Shown piece after piece: positions 52,778 through 62,537 of a stretch of DNA of 64,000 nt. The notes below the pieces were generated by a model, which searched no databases, was not told where the DNA came from, and saw only the letters and a list, made by a program, of their open reading frames with translations. Source of the DNA: Streptomyces sp. CB00455 (GTDB lineage: Bacteria; Actinomycetota; Actinomycetes; Streptomycetales; Streptomycetaceae). The position numbers were made by a program, and so were the translations under genes. The stretch covers positions 1,364,001 through 1,428,000 of the forward strand of contig NZ_LIVQ01000001.1 in assembly GCF_001905445.1 (NCBI RefSeq). The letters are read 5' to 3'. The first letter of the stretch is position 1. Every line of letters starts with the position of its first letter.

Positions 52778-53890
52778 CTACTTCAGGCCGAGGGTGGTGC
52801 AGGCCGCCGCGTACTTCTCGGAGCAGATCTCGTCGGCCGTGTAGACGCCGTCCTTGATGACGGTGTCCTTGATGTTGTTCTTGGTCAGCGAGACCACCGG
52901 GATCAGCACGGAGGGCACGGCCTTGGCGGACGGGCTGTCGACCGTCGAGGTGGTGACGCCGTCGAGCTTCTCACCCTTGGCGAGGGCGACGGCCATCTTC
53001 GCGGCGGCCTCGGCCTCGGGGGCGTAGGGCTTGTAGACGCTCATGAACTGCTCGCCCGCGACGATGCGCTGCACACCGGCGAGTTCGGCGTCCTGGCCGG
53101 TGACGGGGGGCAGGGTGGACAGGCCGGCCGCCTTGAGGGCGGTGATGATGCCGCCGGCCATGCCGTCGTTGGCGGAGTAGACGCCGACGATCTTGTCCTT
53201 GCCGAGCGCCGAGAGGGCGGCCGCCATGTTGGTGTTGGCGTTCTCCGGCTTCCACTCGACGGTGTCGTACTCCTTGCCGACGTTCACCTTGCCGTCGAGG
53301 ACGGAGTGCGCGCCGGACTTGAAGAGCTTGGCGTTCGGGTCGGTGACCGAACCGTTCATCATGACGATCTGGCCGTCCTTGGCCTTGTCGCCCAGCGCCT
53401 CCAGCAGCGCCTTGCCCTGGACCTTGCCGACCTCTTCGTTGTCGAAGGAGGTGTAGGCGTCGATCGGGCCTTCGGCCAGGCGGTCGTAGGCCACGACCGG
53501 GATGCCGGCGTCCTTGGCCCGCTTGACCGAGCCGGCAATCGCCTTGGAGTCCACCGCGTCGACGATCAGGACGTTCACCTTGTTGGTGATCATCGTGTCG
53601 ACCTGGGAGTTCTGGGTGGTGGCGTCCTGCTTGGCGTTTGCGTAGACGACCTCGCCCTTGCCGCCGGTGAGCTCGGCGACCTTCTTCTCGATCAGCGGCT
53701 TGTCGAACTTCTCGTACCGCGCCGTCTGGTTCTCCGGCAGCAGCAGGCCGACCTTGATCGCGTCGCCCTTGGCGGCGCCGGACTCCTTGGCCTTGTCGCC
53801 GGACTCCTTGGCGCTGCCACAGGCGGCGAGGGATACGGCCACGGCGCCGGCGGCAACGGCTACGGCGGCTCTACGCATACGAGTGTTCAT
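52778..53890 (-). CDS. xylF: xylose-type ABC transporter substrate-binding lipoprotein XylF
   Basis: A 370-residue periplasmic-type binding protein of the ribose/xylose family, anchored as a lipoprotein: basic start MNTRMRRAAV, hydrophobic core and lipobox LAAC (about residue 24). The mature sequence has the GLLLPENQTARYEKFDKPLIEKK strand, NVLIVDAVDSKAIAGSV and AYDRLAEGPIDAY. The ATG at 53890 has GGGAGG upstream. It is the first gene of xylFGH. In S. coelicolor this operon lies next to rok7B7 and responds to xylose and to Rok7B7. An inverted-repeat candidate operator lies at 53966-53984. Confidence 0.93.
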   Translation of the reverse strand: MNTRMRRAAVAVAAGAVAVSLAACGSAKESGDKAKESGAAKGDAIKVGLLLPENQTARYEKFDKPLIEKKVAELTGGKGEVVYANAKQDATTQNSQVDTMITNKVNVLIVDAVDSKAIAGSVKRAKDAGIPVVAYDRLAEGPIDAYTSFDNEEVGKVQGKALLEALGDKAKDGQIVMMNGSVTDPNAKLFKSGAHSVLDGKVNVGKEYDTVEWKPENANTNMAAALSALGKDKIVGVYSANDGMAGGIITALKAAGLSTLPPVTGQDAELAGVQRIVAGEQFMSVYKPYAPEAEAAAKMAVALAKGEKLDGVTTSTVDSPSAKAVPSVLIPVVSLTKNNIKDTVIKDGVYTADEICSEKYAAACTTLGLK

Positions 53891-53965
53891 TACTTGAACC
53901 TCCCTGACGAGGCCGCAACACTGCGGCCGAGGTGGATGTGAGTCAACCCCGGCCGCGTTTTGCCG

Positions 53966-53984
53966 TCAAGGAGTGAATCCTTAA
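53966..53984 (-). promoter_or_regulatory. inverted repeat upstream of xylF
   Basis: TCAAGGAGTGAATCCTTAA is an imperfect palindrome with seven-base arms (one mismatch), about 80 bp before xylF. Its right half GTGAATCCTTAA recurs as GTGAACCTTAA upstream of the ROK regulator gene (55320-55330), which makes a shared regulator plausible. Confidence 0.4.
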
Positions 53985-54007
53985 CGAGATGACAACGGTG
54001 CCATCCG

Positions 54008-55222
54008 TTATCTACCTGAAGGCAAGACGGCGGGCATCCGCACTCCACTCCCATGGTCCGACAAAAGCGTCGAATCGCCCATCTCACTGAGCACCAGGGC
54101 CAGCGCTCCCAGGACCTCCGCGCGCCCGCCGAGGGACCCCGTGAGGACCGACAACTGCCGGGCCGCGCTCGGGATCGCGTACCTCCCGACTGATTCACGG
54201 ATGGGGGCCAGCACGAGTTCACCGGCTTCGGCCAGCGAGCCGCCCAGCACCACCCGGCTCGGGTTCAGGACGTTGCAGAGGCTGGCCACGCCGCTGCCGA
54301 TGTGACGGCCCACGTCCGTGATCACCCGGCGGCAGCCCGGGTCCCCGCCGCGGGCCAGCTCGACCACCCGCTCCATCGTCAACTCCGGCCCGTGCGTGCC
54401 CTGGAGCAGGGGCAGGACGTAGCGGGCGGCCGCGAAGGTCTCCAGGCACCCGCGGTTGCCGCAGCGGCAGACCGGGCCCGATTCGTCCAGCGTGATGTGT
54501 CCGATCTCGCCCGCGGTGCCACCCGGGCCGCGGTAGATCTGGCCGTTGATCACCAGCCCGGCACCGACACCGCTGGCCACCTTGATGTAGGCCAGGTCCT
54601 TGACCCCCCGGCCGCTCCCCCACACGAGTTCGCCGAGGGCGCCGAGGTTCGCGTCGTTGTCCACGTACACGGGCACACCGAGGCGCTGCGAGAGCTCCTG
54701 GCGGGGGTTGATGCCCGCCCAGCCCGGCAGGATCGCGGTGGAGCCGAGGGTCCCGGACTCCACGTCGATCGGACCGGGGACACCGAGGCCGACGCCGATG
54801 ATCTTCTCGCGCTCCACGCCGATGCCCGCGACCAGCCGCCCGACCAGGACTTCTGCCCGGTCGAAGCCGTCCGTCCAGGAGGCGTCGACGTCCAGCGGCT
54901 CGGCCTCCTCGGCCAGGACCTGGTGGGCGAGGTTGCCGACCGCCACCCGCAGGTGCGTGTGGCCGAAGTCCACGCCGATGACGATGCCGGCGTCCCCGCT
55001 GAGCGAGACGCTGCGGGCCCGCCGGCCGCCCGCCGAGGTGTCGGTGACCTCGACGGTCCCGCCGTCCTTGAGCTCGCGGACGATGTTGGAGACCGTGGCC
55101 GCCGACAGTCCGGTGGTGCGGGCGATCTCCGCCTGGGTCAGCGAACCCGAGAGCCGCACCGCCCGCACGACCCGTTCGAGGTTCGCGCGATGCAGCGAAG
55201 ACTGCGATCCGGGAGTCTGCAC
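54008..55222 (-). CDS. rok7B7: ROK-family transcriptional regulator (Rok7B7 ortholog)
   Basis: A 404-residue regulator with a winged helix-turn-helix (about 12-75, LTQAEIARTTGLSAATVSNIV) fused to a ROK sugar-kinase-like domain. ROK zinc motif: CRCGNRGCLE. The ATP-type motif is VIGVDFGHTHLRVAVGNL, and the kinase Asp is in VYVDNDANLGALGE, so it may keep sugar-binding without being an active kinase. The GTG at 55222 follows GGCAGGAG. It is flanked by the xyl and ngc operons on the same strand. In S. coelicolor the protein at this position, Rok7B7, affects xylFGH, N-acetylglucosamine use and antibiotic production. Ortholog status rests on position and family. Confidence 0.88.
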   Translation of the reverse strand: MQTPGSQSSLHRANLERVVRAVRLSGSLTQAEIARTTGLSAATVSNIVRELKDGGTVEVTDTSAGGRRARSVSLSGDAGIVIGVDFGHTHLRVAVGNLAHQVLAEEAEPLDVDASWTDGFDRAEVLVGRLVAGIGVEREKIIGVGLGVPGPIDVESGTLGSTAILPGWAGINPRQELSQRLGVPVYVDNDANLGALGELVWGSGRGVKDLAYIKVASGVGAGLVINGQIYRGPGGTAGEIGHITLDESGPVCRCGNRGCLETFAAARYVLPLLQGTHGPELTMERVVELARGGDPGCRRVITDVGRHIGSGVASLCNVLNPSRVVLGGSLAEAGELVLAPIRESVGRYAIPSAARQLSVLTGSLGGRAEVLGALALVLSEMGDSTLLSDHGSGVRMPAVLPSGR

Positions 55223-55646
55223 GACTCATCCACTCCTGCCCATAAGCGACGGCACGCCGTCGCCCCCCGGCCGGGACATCGCGGTGCCGCGTTGCGAGAC
55301 CCCGGCGTCTCTCCAACTTGTGAACCTTAAGTCGAGCCTTTGTCCCTCCAGACGTCAAGAGGCTGACGCAGCACGAATCGGCCACTACCGGCCACAAGGG
55401 GGAGACAACGGTCGCGGGGATCGTGTCACGGACGCCGGGGCGTCGGTCCTGTGCGGCCTTTCCGGCCGGATCCGGTGCCTTGTGAATGCGGCGCTGCGCC
55501 GAGGGGGTGTTCCGGGACGGGTCCCGGTCGGCGACCTCCCGGCGCTCCCGTCGGGTGAGCGTCCGCAGGTTCGGGAGCGGGCCGTGAAAAGCGGCCGAGG
55601 GGGGCGGGCATCCGCCCGCCCCCCTCGGCCGCCGGCCGCACCCGCG
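55223..55646. other. 424-bp spacer: ROK promoter region and end of the ngc operon
   Basis: No gene is supported. The ROK side contains GTGAACCTTAA (55320-55330), shared with the xylF upstream region. The ngcG side has the terminator at 55587-55632. The middle (55400-55580) is GC-rich and empty. Confidence 0.55.
55587..55632 (-). terminator. strong intrinsic terminator of ngcEFG
   Basis: An 18-bp perfect stem (55591-55608 with 55615-55632) is followed on the minus strand by TTTT (AAAA at 55587-55590 on the plus strand). It lies 15 bp after the ngcG stop. Confidence 0.92.
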
Positions 55647-56582
55647 CTACTTGAGGGTGGCCGAGGTCAGGCCGGCCTGGATCTGGCGCTGGAAGGAGAG
55701 GTAGACCGCCAGCATCGGGATGATCGCGATGGTGGCGCCGGCGAACAGCACCGGAAGGTCCGTCTCGTACCCCATCTGCTGCTGGAGCTGGATGAGGCCC
55801 TGGGTGAGCATGTAGCGCTCCGGTTCGCCGCTGGTCTGCGGCTGCATGAGCACGGCGGGCAGGATGTACTGGTTCCACTGGCCCAGGACATTGAATATCC
55901 CGACGCTGATCAGGCCGGGCTTGGCCATCGGCAGCATCACCTGGAAGAAGATCCGGGTGTCGGAGGCCCCGTCGATGACCGCCGCCTCGTGGATCGCCGT
56001 CGGCAGCGTCCGGAAGAAGGAGTGCATGAAGAAGACGGTGAAGGGCATCGAGTAGGCGACGTACACCAGGATCAGGCCCTGGTAGGTGTTCAGCATGTCG
56101 AAGCGCTTGACCATGAAGAACAGCGGGACGAGCGCCAGGAAGACGGGGAACATCGCCCCGCTGACGAAGAAGTAGTAGACGGGCCGGTTGCCCTTGAAGG
56201 GGTAGCGGGCCAGCACGTACGCGGCCATCGAGCCGAGCAGCATGGTCAGCGGCACCGAGAACACCAGCACGGTCAGCGTGTGTGCGAAGTACCCGCCGAT
56301 CCCCTTGGTCCAGGCCCGCTCGAAGGCGTCTACGTGCCAGTTGGAGGGCCAGCTCAGGGCCGAGCCGCCGATCTGCGCGTCCGTCTTGAAGGAACCGAGG
56401 ACGAGCCAGATCAGGGGCAGCACGATCATTATCGCCCAGAGGGCGAGGAAGCCGTGCGAGAAGACGTTGAGGACCGTGCCCTGGGAGCTGCGCCCGTCAC
56501 GCCCCTTCGCCCCTCCGGGTCCTGCGGACCGCTCCGCGGCCGCTTCGCCCGGAGCCTTGATCACTGTGGTCTCTGCAGCCAT
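55647..56582 (-). CDS. ngcG: N-acetylglucosamine/chitobiose-type ABC permease NgcG
   Basis: A 311-residue MalG-type permease subunit (carbohydrate uptake family 1). The cytoplasmic N-terminal 35 residues are followed by six hydrophobic segments. The EAA loop that docks the ATPase is EAAVIDGASDTRIFFQVMLPMAKPG (about 198-222). The operon has no ATPase gene, as is usual for Streptomyces CUT1 systems that share MsiK. The ATG at 56582 has GGAG six bases upstream and starts 12 bp after the ngcF stop. The symbol rests on position and gene set; the substrate is inferred. Confidence 0.88.
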   Translation of the reverse strand: MAAETTVIKAPGEAAAERSAGPGGAKGRDGRSSQGTVLNVFSHGFLALWAIMIVLPLIWLVLGSFKTDAQIGGSALSWPSNWHVDAFERAWTKGIGGYFAHTLTVLVFSVPLTMLLGSMAAYVLARYPFKGNRPVYYFFVSGAMFPVFLALVPLFFMVKRFDMLNTYQGLILVYVAYSMPFTVFFMHSFFRTLPTAIHEAAVIDGASDTRIFFQVMLPMAKPGLISVGIFNVLGQWNQYILPAVLMQPQTSGEPERYMLTQGLIQLQQQMGYETDLPVLFAGATIAIIPMLAVYLSFQRQIQAGLTSATLK

Positions 56583-56594
56583 CGTGGACTCCGC

Positions 56595-57539
56595 TCAGAA
56601 CTCGATGCGCTCGCGGCGGGTGGCGCGCAGCGTGATGACGGAGAGGGTCATGGTCAGGACGAGCATGACCACGCCCATGGCGCAGGCGTACCCGCTCTTG
56701 CCGAAGTAGAGGAAGTTGCGCATCAGCACCGTCGCCATGACCTCGCTGTGGTGGTCGGGTCCGCCGCCGAACTGCCCCGATGTCATGGTCGACACCAGGA
56801 CGAACATGTCCATCGCGGCGATGCCCAGGTAGACCGCGGCGGTCTGCACAGAATCCCACAGCAGGGGCAGGGTGACCTTGAAGAAGGTCTGGGCGCGTCC
56901 GGCGCCGTCCAGCAGCGCGGCCTCGTAGATGTCCTTGGGGACGGACTGCATGGCCGCGGAGAACAGGACGAGGTAGAAGCCGACGCCGGACCAGACGACG
57001 ACGAACAGCAGGCACCAGACGACGAAGCTGGGCTCGTTGAGCCATTCGACGGGGTGCTGCGCGTCGATCGCGCCGAATTTGATCAGGAAGCCGTTGAGCA
57101 GGCCGCCCTCGTCACTGCGGTAGACGGCGCCGAAGAGCACCGCGAGGATCGCGAGGGAGAGGACCTGCGGGAAGAAGTAGACGATCTTGTAGAGGCGTGA
57201 GCCGGCGACGCCCCGCACCCCGCCGGCCCCGCTGCGCCCTCCCGCGTTCACCATGAAGGCGAAGAAGAGGGCGAGCAGGATGGTGATGACCGGGACGAAC
57301 ACCAGGAGCAGCAGGTTGTGCCACAGGGCGCCGCGGAAGACCTCGTCCTTCAGCAGCGCCGTGTAGTTGTCCAGGCCCACGAAGTCGAAGGTCGGGGACT
57401 GGCCGCTCCAGTTGGTGAAGGAGTAGCCGAATGTCTGGATGTACGGCCAGATCACAAAGGTCAGGTACAACGCGAGGGGGGCGATGAGGAAGCCGGCGAT
57501 GAAGCCGCCCTTCCCCCTCCCCCGGGCTACGTGGCTCAT
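56595..57539 (-). CDS. ngcF: N-acetylglucosamine/chitobiose-type ABC permease NgcF
   Basis: A 314-residue MalF-type permease. The first hydrophobic segment is GFIAGFLIAPLALYLTFVIW, with five more. The EAA loop is EAALLDGAGRAQTFFKVTLPLLWD (about 232-255). It pairs with NgcG to form the membrane channel. The ATG at 57539 lies 69 bp after the ngcE stop. No ATPase is encoded nearby, so the general ATPase MsiK is the likely motor. Confidence 0.88.
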   Translation of the reverse strand: MSHVARGRGKGGFIAGFLIAPLALYLTFVIWPYIQTFGYSFTNWSGQSPTFDFVGLDNYTALLKDEVFRGALWHNLLLLVFVPVITILLALFFAFMVNAGGRSGAGGVRGVAGSRLYKIVYFFPQVLSLAILAVLFGAVYRSDEGGLLNGFLIKFGAIDAQHPVEWLNEPSFVVWCLLFVVVWSGVGFYLVLFSAAMQSVPKDIYEAALLDGAGRAQTFFKVTLPLLWDSVQTAAVYLGIAAMDMFVLVSTMTSGQFGGGPDHHSEVMATVLMRNFLYFGKSGYACAMGVVMLVLTMTLSVITLRATRRERIEF

Positions 57540-57608
57540 GGTGTCCGTCCCTGGTTCCCCCGGCTACCGCCGGGCGGGGCCCCCACCGGATGACCGGTGG
57601 GCGCGGTG

Positions 57609-59060
57609 TCAGCTGCGCTTGTTGTTCTTGGCGTTCGGGTCCTTCGCAGCCTTGTCTACCGCAGCCTGGGCACGCTTGATCCATTCCTTGGGCTGGATGC
57701 GCTGGGCCATCAGCTCATTGGACGCGTTCTCGATCTCGGTGCCCATCTCGCTGTACCACTCGGTGTACAGGTAGTTGAAGGTGTTGTCACCGGCGCCCTT
57801 GAGGGCCTCGACCGCCGACTGGGTGCCCGGGCGCAGCTTGACGTTCGGGTCGACGCCGTCCTTGACGACGGTGAGCGAGTTCGCCTGCTGGGCGAAGACC
57901 GTGGACCATTCGCGGGACAGCATCGAGCGGAGGAACTCCATGCCCCCGGCCTTGTTGGCGGCCTTCTCCGGGACGATGAAGGGCTCGCCTGCGCCCGCGC
58001 GGATGGCCTCGAAGGGGAGCTTGCTGTCGGCCAGCAGCGGTACCGGCAGGAACTTCATGTCGAAGTCCTCCGGGGTCTGCTTCAGCTGCTCGTTCTCCAG
58101 CCACGAGCCGGAGGGGATAAAGGCGGCCTTGTACTGGTTCCAGGCGGTCTGGGACTCCGTGTGGGTGAGGCCGTTGGTGCCCGGCATCAGCAGGCCCTTC
58201 TCGACGACCTCGTAGACCGCCTCGACGGCGGCGAGGGCCGTCGCGTTGCCCTCGAAGGCGTTCGGCTCCAGGTTGTCGATCGCCTTCATGGCGTCCAGAC
58301 CGCCCTTCTTGGCGATCAGGTCCATGATGACGACGTTGATGTAGTACGGGAACTTGCCCTGGTGGGCGAGGCCGCCGATGCCCGCCTCCTTGGCCTTGGC
58401 GCAGACGGCCAGGAACTCGTCCCAGGTCTTCGGCGCCGTCCAGCCCTTCTCCTTGAAGAGCTTGCCGGAGTACCAGAGCCCGAAGACGGTGTACACGTAG
58501 TTGAGGGCGACGAACTTGCCGCCCTGGGTGCCCTGTTGGACGGTTCCCGCGATCAGTGTGTCGCGCACCTTCTTGGCCGGGTCGTCCGGCGAGGGCGCGT
58601 CGAGCACGGCGGTGAGGTCGGCGAGCTGGCCGCCCTTGAACAGCACGTCCAGCTTGATCATCTGGGCACCGGCGTCGTCGACGACGTCCGGCGGGTTGCC
58701 GCCGTTGAAGCGGGGCTGCAGCTTGGCGGTGATCTCCTGGGTGCCCAGGTGGGAGCTGGTGGTGCCCCACTTCTTGTCGAAGGCCGCTTCCCATGCCTTC
58801 GCGTAGTCGTCGCCGAAGCCACCCTTGAAGACGACGACGTCGAGCTTGCCCCCCTTCGTGACGCCGAAGGGGTTCTCGGGGCTCTTCGCCGCCTGGGCGG
58901 GGCCGTTCGCGGTCTTCTCCTCGCCGCCGGAGGCGCACGCGGACAGGACGCCCATCGTAGGCACGGTGATGAGGCCGAGTGCCGCGGAGCGCTTGATCAG
59001 ATCGCGGCGGCCGAGGCCCGCGCCGTCGCTGTTCTCGCCGTGGGCGGAGGTGGATCCCAT
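57609..59060 (-). CDS. ngcE: N-acetylglucosamine/chitobiose-type binding lipoprotein NgcE
   Basis: A 483-residue family 1 extracellular solute-binding protein. The N terminus has RRDLIKRSAALG, which resembles a twin-arginine motif, and a lipobox LSAC at about residue 42, so it is a lipoprotein exported perhaps by Tat. The mature domain shows KWGTTSSHLGTQEITAKLQPRF and GGNPPDVVDDAGA. In Streptomyces NgcE binds N-acetylglucosamine and chitobiose from chitin. The ATG at 59060 has GCGAGGA upstream. It is the first gene of ngcEFG, with a good sigma-70 promoter at 59198-59227 and a DasR-like sequence over the -10. Confidence 0.9.
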   Translation of the reverse strand: MGSTSAHGENSDGAGLGRRDLIKRSAALGLITVPTMGVLSACASGGEEKTANGPAQAAKSPENPFGVTKGGKLDVVVFKGGFGDDYAKAWEAAFDKKWGTTSSHLGTQEITAKLQPRFNGGNPPDVVDDAGAQMIKLDVLFKGGQLADLTAVLDAPSPDDPAKKVRDTLIAGTVQQGTQGGKFVALNYVYTVFGLWYSGKLFKEKGWTAPKTWDEFLAVCAKAKEAGIGGLAHQGKFPYYINVVIMDLIAKKGGLDAMKAIDNLEPNAFEGNATALAAVEAVYEVVEKGLLMPGTNGLTHTESQTAWNQYKAAFIPSGSWLENEQLKQTPEDFDMKFLPVPLLADSKLPFEAIRAGAGEPFIVPEKAANKAGGMEFLRSMLSREWSTVFAQQANSLTVVKDGVDPNVKLRPGTQSAVEALKGAGDNTFNYLYTEWYSEMGTEIENASNELMAQRIQPKEWIKRAQAAVDKAAKDPNAKNNKRS

Positions 59061-59197
59061 GCTCAAGTCCTCGCCTTCGTCAGGAGTGTGAAGGAGGCAG
59101 GAAGACACGGCAGTTGCCGTACGTGCGGGCAACACCGCAGGTCCCCACCGTCCCCCCGTCCGGGGCCGCTCGTCTCGCGGTGGTCCGGACGGGCACA

Positions 59198-59227
59198 GGT
59201 ATAGTCCACTTCCGCTCGCCTGAGCAA
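59198..59227 (-). promoter_or_regulatory. ngcE promoter with an overlapping DasR-like (dre) sequence
   Basis: On the minus strand TTGCTC, an 18-bp spacer and TATACC form a vegetative promoter about 138 bp before ngcE. The same stretch reads AGTGGACTATACCTGT, which shares 9 of 12 core bases with the DasR site TGGTCTAGACCA. DasR control of chitin genes is established, but control of this operon is inference. Confidence 0.45.
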
Positions 59228-59317
59228 GATCGTGCACAAGGATGGACCCCGGCTTTTCCGAGTTGAGACCTCCCTGTCACCTGACCCCGTCCGCGGCGGA
59301 CACCCCGGACGAGCGAA

Positions 59318-59350
59318 AGGGCCGTATCCCCTTGATGGGGATACGGCCCT
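59318..59350 (-). terminator. terminator of the aconitase gene
   Basis: AGGGCCGTATCCCC (59318-59331) pairs perfectly with GGGGATACGGCCCT (59337-59350) around a five-base loop, and TTTCG follows on the minus strand. It lies 42 bp past the acnA stop. Confidence 0.85.
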
Positions 59351-59391
59351 ATGGTGCCGATAAGCGGAGCGAGGCTCGGCTTGGCGCGCCC

Positions 59392-62190
<2,799 letters not shown>

Positions 62191-62195
62191 CTAAG

Positions 62196-62214
62196 TTAGG
62201 TTACCCTTACCAGC
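62196..62214. promoter_or_regulatory. iron-box-like sequence upstream of acnA
   Basis: TTAGGTTACCCTTACCAGC matches the DtxR/IdeR/DmdR consensus TTAGGTTAGSCTAACCTAA in about 13 of 19 positions; the left half (TTAGGTTA) is perfect. The neighbouring CTAAGTTAGG increases the half-site density. Control by DmdR1 is inference. Confidence 0.45.
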
Positions 62215-62242
62215 GGGACGGCTGCGGTACGCCTTTGGCAGA

Positions 62243-62260
62243 TATCTCGATGTCGAGATA
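62243..62260. promoter_or_regulatory. TamR-type palindrome upstream of acnA
   Basis: TATCTCGATGTCGAGATA has perfect eight-base arms around TG. In S. coelicolor the MarR-family regulator TamR binds a palindrome in the aconitase (sacA) promoter and responds to citrate or trans-aconitate. The exact motif is from memory. Confidence 0.6.
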
Positions 62261-62510
62261 ACTCTAGTACATGTCCGCGCGCGGGGACGAGGCGCGCATG
62301 TCCGCTGTGATCCAATCGAGGCGTTCTCGTCGGCCCAGGTCCGCGCGAGGGACCGGACCGCGGCCATTGGCGCCCGCGTACGGACCGAAGCCCTCGCGGG
62401 CCCCCGTCTGCGCCGTCTTCGCCGCCTCGCCGGGCATCACCCGCCTACAGGGCCCACCATGGGAGCTGACGGTCGATAACACCCGTATGGCGCACCCCGA
62501 CGCGATCAAC

Positions 62511-62526
62511 ATCTCATATCTGAGAT
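62511..62526. promoter_or_regulatory. second ATCTC-N6-GAGAT palindrome, upstream of the MurA-like gene
   Basis: ATCTCATATCTGAGAT has the same outer arms and spacing as ATCTCGATGTCGAGAT at 62244-62259. It lies 12-27 bp before the ATG of the XRE-MurA gene, over the likely -10. Confidence 0.5.
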
Positions 62527-62537
62527 ACGGTGCAGCC

